From: Candidatus Limiplasma stercoravium | GTDB lineage: Bacteria; Bacillota; Clostridia; Christensenellales; Aristaeellaceae | Assembly: GCA_018715175.1 (NCBI GenBank) | Contig: DVME01000098.1 | Span: 1 to 34,974, forward strand | Direction: 5' to 3' | DNA: 34,974 nucleotides | Shown: positions 32,098 through 34,974 of the stretch, piece by piece | Layout of the letters: each line of letters starts with the position of its first letter | Position numbering within the stretch: the first letter of the stretch is position 1 | Made by a program: the position numbers and the translations under genes | Notes under the pieces: model-generated | Seen by the model: the letters and a program-made list of their open reading frames with translations, nothing else | What the model was told of the DNA's origin: nothing | The model's database searches: none

Positions 32098-32442
32098 TCA
32101 GCGGCGGTTGGTCATGCTGCTAATAGGGATGATCAAAAACACCAACCACCCCGGATGCCACAGCCCGAAAAAGAACCCCAACACCAGGTAAATGAGCGTC
32201 ACCATCACCGGATTGCTCAGCATCTGCGCCCGGCTGGAGAAATGCGCATAGTGCAGCGGAATGGTCAAAAACACCAGCCAGCCCGGATGCCACAGCCCAA
32301 ATACAAACCCCAGCACCAAATACAATACCGTGATCCACACGGGGAACATCGCGTCCGATTCCTTCCGGCGCTCTTGCTCCTCGCGCTGCGCCTTCGCCTC
32401 AAAATAGCTGCCCTCTGGACCCAGGCCTTCGTGATCGGTCAT
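32098..32442 (-). CDS. Small membrane protein with internal duplication
   Basis: 114 residues. A charged N-terminal segment (KAQREEQERRKESD) is followed by two near-identical hydrophobic units, YLVLGFVFGLWHPGWLVFLT and YLVLGFFFGLWHPGWLVFLI, each about 30 residues and likely a membrane hairpin. The repeat is visible in the DNA too (around 32140-32200 and 32275-32335). The unit resembles the C-terminal membrane part of some Firmicutes HTH and DUF proteins (GxWHPGWLIFL). Start 32442 follows AAAGGAGG. A candidate extended -10 (TGGTAAGAT, minus strand, 32485-32493) lies 42 nt upstream. Function unknown. Confidence 0.8.
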   Translation of the reverse strand: MTDHEGLGPEGSYFEAKAQREEQERRKESDAMFPVWITVLYLVLGFVFGLWHPGWLVFLTIPLHYAHFSSRAQMLSNPVMVTLIYLVLGFFFGLWHPGWLVFLIIPISSMTNRR

Positions 32443-32614
32443 GAGGCATCCTCCTTTAGCCGGCTTGAGCCGTTCGTCAGGCTTATCTTACCACGCTTCG
32501 CCTCCCCAAAAAAGAGGGCGGCGCTCAAAAACCGGTAAACGGCGCATGAAAACCTCATGAGAATTTGGTGAGAAAGAGTCCCGTGCCGCCCGCGCCCCAT
32601 TTCGGAAAAAAACC

Positions 32615-32643
32615 TTGCAAAACGCCCATCACTATGCTATAAT
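32615..32643 (+). promoter_or_regulatory. Sigma-A-type promoter of rpmE
   Basis: TTGCAA (32615-32620), 17-nt spacer, TATAAT (32638-32643), with a TGn extension before the -10. An inverted repeat GTTGTC/GACAAC (32645-32650, 32660-32665) straddles the expected transcription start, so it is better read as a DNA site than an RNA leader. The remainder of the 253-nt gap before rpmE shows only the opposite-strand candidate promoter. Confidence 0.88.
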
Positions 32644-32695
32644 CGTTGTCGCGGCTTAAGACAACCCACAGCATGCGCAAAAGAGGTGAGAACGC

Positions 32696-32896
32696 GTGAA
32701 AGATAAGATCCATCCCAAATATGGCAAGTCCATCGTCCGTTGCGTGTGCGGTGAGACGTTTGAGACCGGTTCGACCAAGCCTGAACTGAAGGTTGAAATC
32801 TGCTCCAAGTGCCACCCCTTCTTTACGGGCAAACAAAAGCTGGTGGACACCGGCGGACGCGTGGATCGCTTCAAGAAGCGTTTCAACATGGAATGA
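32696..32896 (+). CDS. rpmE: 50S ribosomal protein L31, zinc-binding form
   Basis: 66 residues with the zinc cysteines Cys16, Cys18, Cys36 and Cys39 ([11 protein letters not shown] and [12 protein letters not shown]), followed by [18 protein letters not shown]. This is the C+ form of L31, which bridges the ribosomal subunits and also stores zinc. GTG start after AAGAGGTGAG. A terminator follows directly. Confidence 0.97.
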   Translation: MKDKIHPKYGKSIVRCVCGETFETGSTKPELKVEICSKCHPFFTGKQKLVDTGGRVDRFKKRFNME

Positions 32897-32903
32897 GCCA
32901 TTC

Positions 32904-32930
32904 AAAAGAGCGCCTGTCGGCGCTCTTTTT
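32904..32930 (+). terminator. Intrinsic terminator after rpmE
   Basis: AAAAGAGCGCC (32904-32914) pairs with GGCGCTCTTTT (32919-32929) around a TGTC loop and ends in five T residues. Confidence 0.93.
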
Positions 32931-33032
32931 GATTCGCTCCAGGCGTCGCGCAACCGGCAGGAGTCGCGGCCGCGCGCGTCGAAATAAGTCACTCAGCGCG
33001 TCCGCATGGGCGCGCGGAAAGGACGCGACACA

Positions 33033-34085
33033 ATGAAGCAAGCAAGGCAAGGCGCCTGCAAGTACGTGGATATCGGCGGTCAGGCGGTCATGGAAGGCGT
33101 CATGATGAAGGCTCCCGACGCCATCGCCGTATCCGTGCGCAGGCCCGACGGCACCATCGTCACCAAGCGCAGCCCCTACCAGCCCTTGAGCAAGAAGCAC
33201 CCGTGGATGGGCTGGCCGTTCGTGCGGGGCGTGGTTAATTTTGTTACCATGCTGACCATGGGCATGAGCGTATTGCAGCAAAGCACCGATATGCTGGGCA
33301 TCCTGGACGAGGAGCCCTCAAAGTTTGAAAAATGGCTGTCCAAAAAGCTGGGCAAGGGCATTGACAAAATCGTCATGGGCGTGGCCGTGGTGCTGGCGGT
33401 TGTGCTCTCCATCGGCCTGTTTTTTGTCATTCCCGAAATCTTCGCGCGCCTGCTCAAAAACGTCATCACCTCCCCCTCCTCCAACTGGCTCATCAACCTC
33501 CTCAGCGGTCTTTTGCGCATCCTCATTCTCATCGGCTACATCCTTTTTTGCACCATGGTGCCCGATGTGCGACGCACGTTCCAATATCACGGGGCGGAGC
33601 ACAAAACCGTTTACTGCCACGAGCATAACTTGCCGCTCACCCCTGAAAACGCGCGCGGCTTTTCCACGCTGCATCCCCGTTGCGGCACCAGCTTTTTGCT
33701 GATCGTCTTTGTGCTTTCCATCGTGCTGTTCACCCTGGTGGGATATCAGGGCACAAATTTCTTGTGGCGGCTGCTCAGCCGCCTGGCGCTGTTGCCGGTG
33801 GTGGCGGGCGTGAGCTACGAGCTGCTCAAAGGTCTGGCCCACCATGACAACCTTCTTACGCAAGCCTTGCGCTGGCCGGGCATGCAGTTGCAGCGCCTGA
33901 CCACCAAACCTCCAACAGACGAGATGCTGGAAGTGGCCATCGTTTCCATGAACGTCGCGCTCCACGGGCTGCCCAAGGATTGCCCCAAAACAACGGAAGG
34001 CTTCACAGTCGTGCAGGATTACCGCCTGGCCGACCCATCCTATACGCCGCCGCAGCCCGAAACCGGCGAGCCGCAGCCTGCGTAA
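33033..34085 (+). CDS. DUF1385 family membrane protein
   Basis: 350 residues with the family signature DIGGQAVMEGVMMKAPDAIA at the N-terminus, then HPWMGWPFVRGVVNF, several membrane helices (for example VVLAVVLSIGLFFVIPEIF and LLRILILIGYILFCTMVPDV) and the conserved YHGAEHKTVYCHE followed by TLHPRCGTSFLL. The His/Cys pattern suggests metal binding, but the function is unknown. In many Clostridia it lies between rpmE and prmC-prfA, as here. ATG 33033 is about 10 nt after AAAGGAC; the ATG at 33006 has no ribosome site. The stop codon overlaps the prmC start by one base. Confidence 0.93.
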   Translation: MKQARQGACKYVDIGGQAVMEGVMMKAPDAIAVSVRRPDGTIVTKRSPYQPLSKKHPWMGWPFVRGVVNFVTMLTMGMSVLQQSTDMLGILDEEPSKFEKWLSKKLGKGIDKIVMGVAVVLAVVLSIGLFFVIPEIFARLLKNVITSPSSNWLINLLSGLLRILILIGYILFCTMVPDVRRTFQYHGAEHKTVYCHEHNLPLTPENARGFSTLHPRCGTSFLLIVFVLSIVLFTLVGYQGTNFLWRLLSRLALLPVVAGVSYELLKGLAHHDNLLTQALRWPGMQLQRLTTKPPTDEMLEVAIVSMNVALHGLPKDCPKTTEGFTVVQDYRLADPSYTPPQPETGEPQPA

Positions 34086-34942
34086 TGGGGCTGTCCTATC
34101 GCCAAGCTTTGCGCCGCACGCAGGAGGCCTTAAGCGCCGCCGGCGTGCCCGATCCCGCTTTGGATGCGGAATGGCTGATGGTTTATGTGACGGGGATGGA
34201 TCGCCTGCGGCTGCGGCTGGAAGGGGCGCGAACGCTTTCGCCTTCGGCCGAGGCGCAGCTAGCGACGCTGACGCAGCGCCGCTGCCAACGTCAACCGCTG
34301 CAATACCTGCTGGGCACGCAGGCTTTTTATGGTTTGGAGCTGCGCGTAGATTCCCGCGCGCTCATTCCCCGTCAGGAAACGGAAACCCTGTGCGAAACGG
34401 GGCTTGAGCACCTGCAAGCGCTTTTGCAAAGCGGGACGTCCGCGCCCGCGGCGCTGGATTTGTGCACAGGCAGCGGCGCTTTGGCCATTGCCATCCAGCG
34501 TCTTTGTCCCACAGCGCGCGTTACCGCCACCGACCTAAGCCGCGACGCGCTGGCCCTGGCGCGGGAAAACGCCTCCGCCCTAGGCGCGCAGGTACGCTTT
34601 TTGCAGGGCGATTTGTTTCTTCCCGTCAGCGGCGAACGCTTTGATCTCATCCTGTCCAATCCGCCTTACGTGCCCACGGATCAATGCGCCACCCTTCAAG
34701 CGGAAGTTCGGTGCGAACCGCTCATGGCGCTGGATGGCGGAACGGACGGGCTGGATTTTTACCGCCGCATCGCGGCGCAGGCCCCGGCGCATCTGACGCC
34801 CGGCGGCCTGTTGGCTGTTGAGGTTGGCGACGGCCAAGCCCCGGCGGTTGCGGCGCTTTTTTCCGCGCTGGGCCATGTGCGCGTGCGCCAAGACCTCTAC
34901 GGCCAAACGCGCGTTGTGGCCGTATCTGCCAGCCGAATGTAA
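34085..34942 (+). CDS. prmC: Release factor glutamine methyltransferase
   Basis: 285 residues. It methylates the glutamine of the GGQ motif in release factors, using S-adenosylmethionine. The N-terminal helical domain includes QPLQYLLGTQAFYGLELRV and LIPRQETETL, then the SAM loop ALDLCTGSGALAIAIQ and the catalytic ILSNPPYVP (NPPY binds the target glutamine). Start overlaps the DUF1385 stop codon (TAATG), so translation is coupled. The substrate gene prfA follows by 13 nt. Confidence 0.96.
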   Translation: MGLSYRQALRRTQEALSAAGVPDPALDAEWLMVYVTGMDRLRLRLEGARTLSPSAEAQLATLTQRRCQRQPLQYLLGTQAFYGLELRVDSRALIPRQETETLCETGLEHLQALLQSGTSAPAALDLCTGSGALAIAIQRLCPTARVTATDLSRDALALARENASALGAQVRFLQGDLFLPVSGERFDLILSNPPYVPTDQCATLQAEVRCEPLMALDGGTDGLDFYRRIAAQAPAHLTPGGLLAVEVGDGQAPAVAALFSALGHVRVRQDLYGQTRVVAVSASRM

Positions 34943-34955
34943 GGAGAGACCCCGC

Positions 34956-34974
34956 ATGTTTGAAAAGTTCGATT
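34956..34974 (+). CDS. prfA: Peptide chain release factor 1, first codons (partial)
   Basis: Only MFEKFD is inside the window, beginning at ATG 34956 about 9 nt after AAGGAGAG. The N-terminal MFxK and the position directly after prmC are typical of prfA. Identification is mainly from gene order. Confidence 0.75.

Noticed and set aside
32645-32695. An L31 ribosomal leader RNA
   Set aside because: The only stem overlaps the predicted transcription start, so the RNA could not contain both arms if the promoter call is right.

Overview
The window is about 35 kb of GC-rich DNA that reads as the chromosome of an endospore-forming, anaerobic-type member of the Firmicutes (class Clostridia). The evidence is a partial SpoIIE membrane domain, a Spo0A-type DNA-binding domain and a PdaB-like deacetylase. 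There is also a four-gene glycogen operon containing both glgC and glgD, and the order rpmE - DUF1385 - prmC - prfA. Closer placement (for example Christensenellales) would be a guess. Nearly all genes have clear Shine-Dalgarno sites, which decided most starts. No tRNA, rRNA, CRISPR array, transposase or phage gene was seen.

Layout. 1-3.5 kb: the 5' part of spoIIE runs off the left edge and diverges from an orphan FMN-binding (RnfG-like) protein. Next comes a Spo0A paralogue whose receiver domain has lost its phosphorylation site; its 3' end overlaps a convergent DUF378 gene, which is followed by a cysteine-rich beta-propeller gene. 3.6-7.1 kb: an operon of TSCPD protein, DEAD-box RNA helicase, CofE-like protein and peptidase T, closed by a terminator. 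7.1-12 kb: a translationally coupled AI-2E-type permease and GH115-like glycosidase diverge from a membrane-anchored phospholipase-D-like protein, which is followed by a 52-codon gene. 12-15.1 kb: a FAD/Rieske oxidoreductase and a D-2-hydroxyacid dehydrogenase sit between two copies of a highly structured non-coding repeat. 15.1-16.8 kb: polysaccharide deacetylase and an SSB-like protein. 16.8-22.8 kb: the glgB-glgC-glgD-glgA operon behind overlapping sigma-A-type promoters. 22.8-27.7 kb: three secreted proteins of poorly known function around a thioredoxin-reductase homologue without NADPH motifs and an L-rhamnose mutarotase. 27.8-32.4 kb: a 1185-residue secreted protein of about ten SdrD-B-like repeats, a P-loop kinase and an internally duplicated membrane protein. 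32.6 kb to the end: rpmE, DUF1385, prmC and the first codons of prfA.

The most unusual item is the repeat (12028-12231 and 14704-15031). It is a chain of hairpins that starts with a bidirectional-terminator-like hairpin. The two copies differ there by two compensatory base-pair changes, while a 1-nt indel elsewhere argues against coding. Copy 1 has inverted-repeat ends. Copy 2 is flanked by a perfect 27-bp duplication of a terminator hairpin and carries an extra 123-nt self-folding module inserted in the apical loop of its last hairpin. It looks like a non-autonomous mobile or RNA element adapted to gene 3' ends. The second strong item is the pseudo-receiver Spo0A paralogue.
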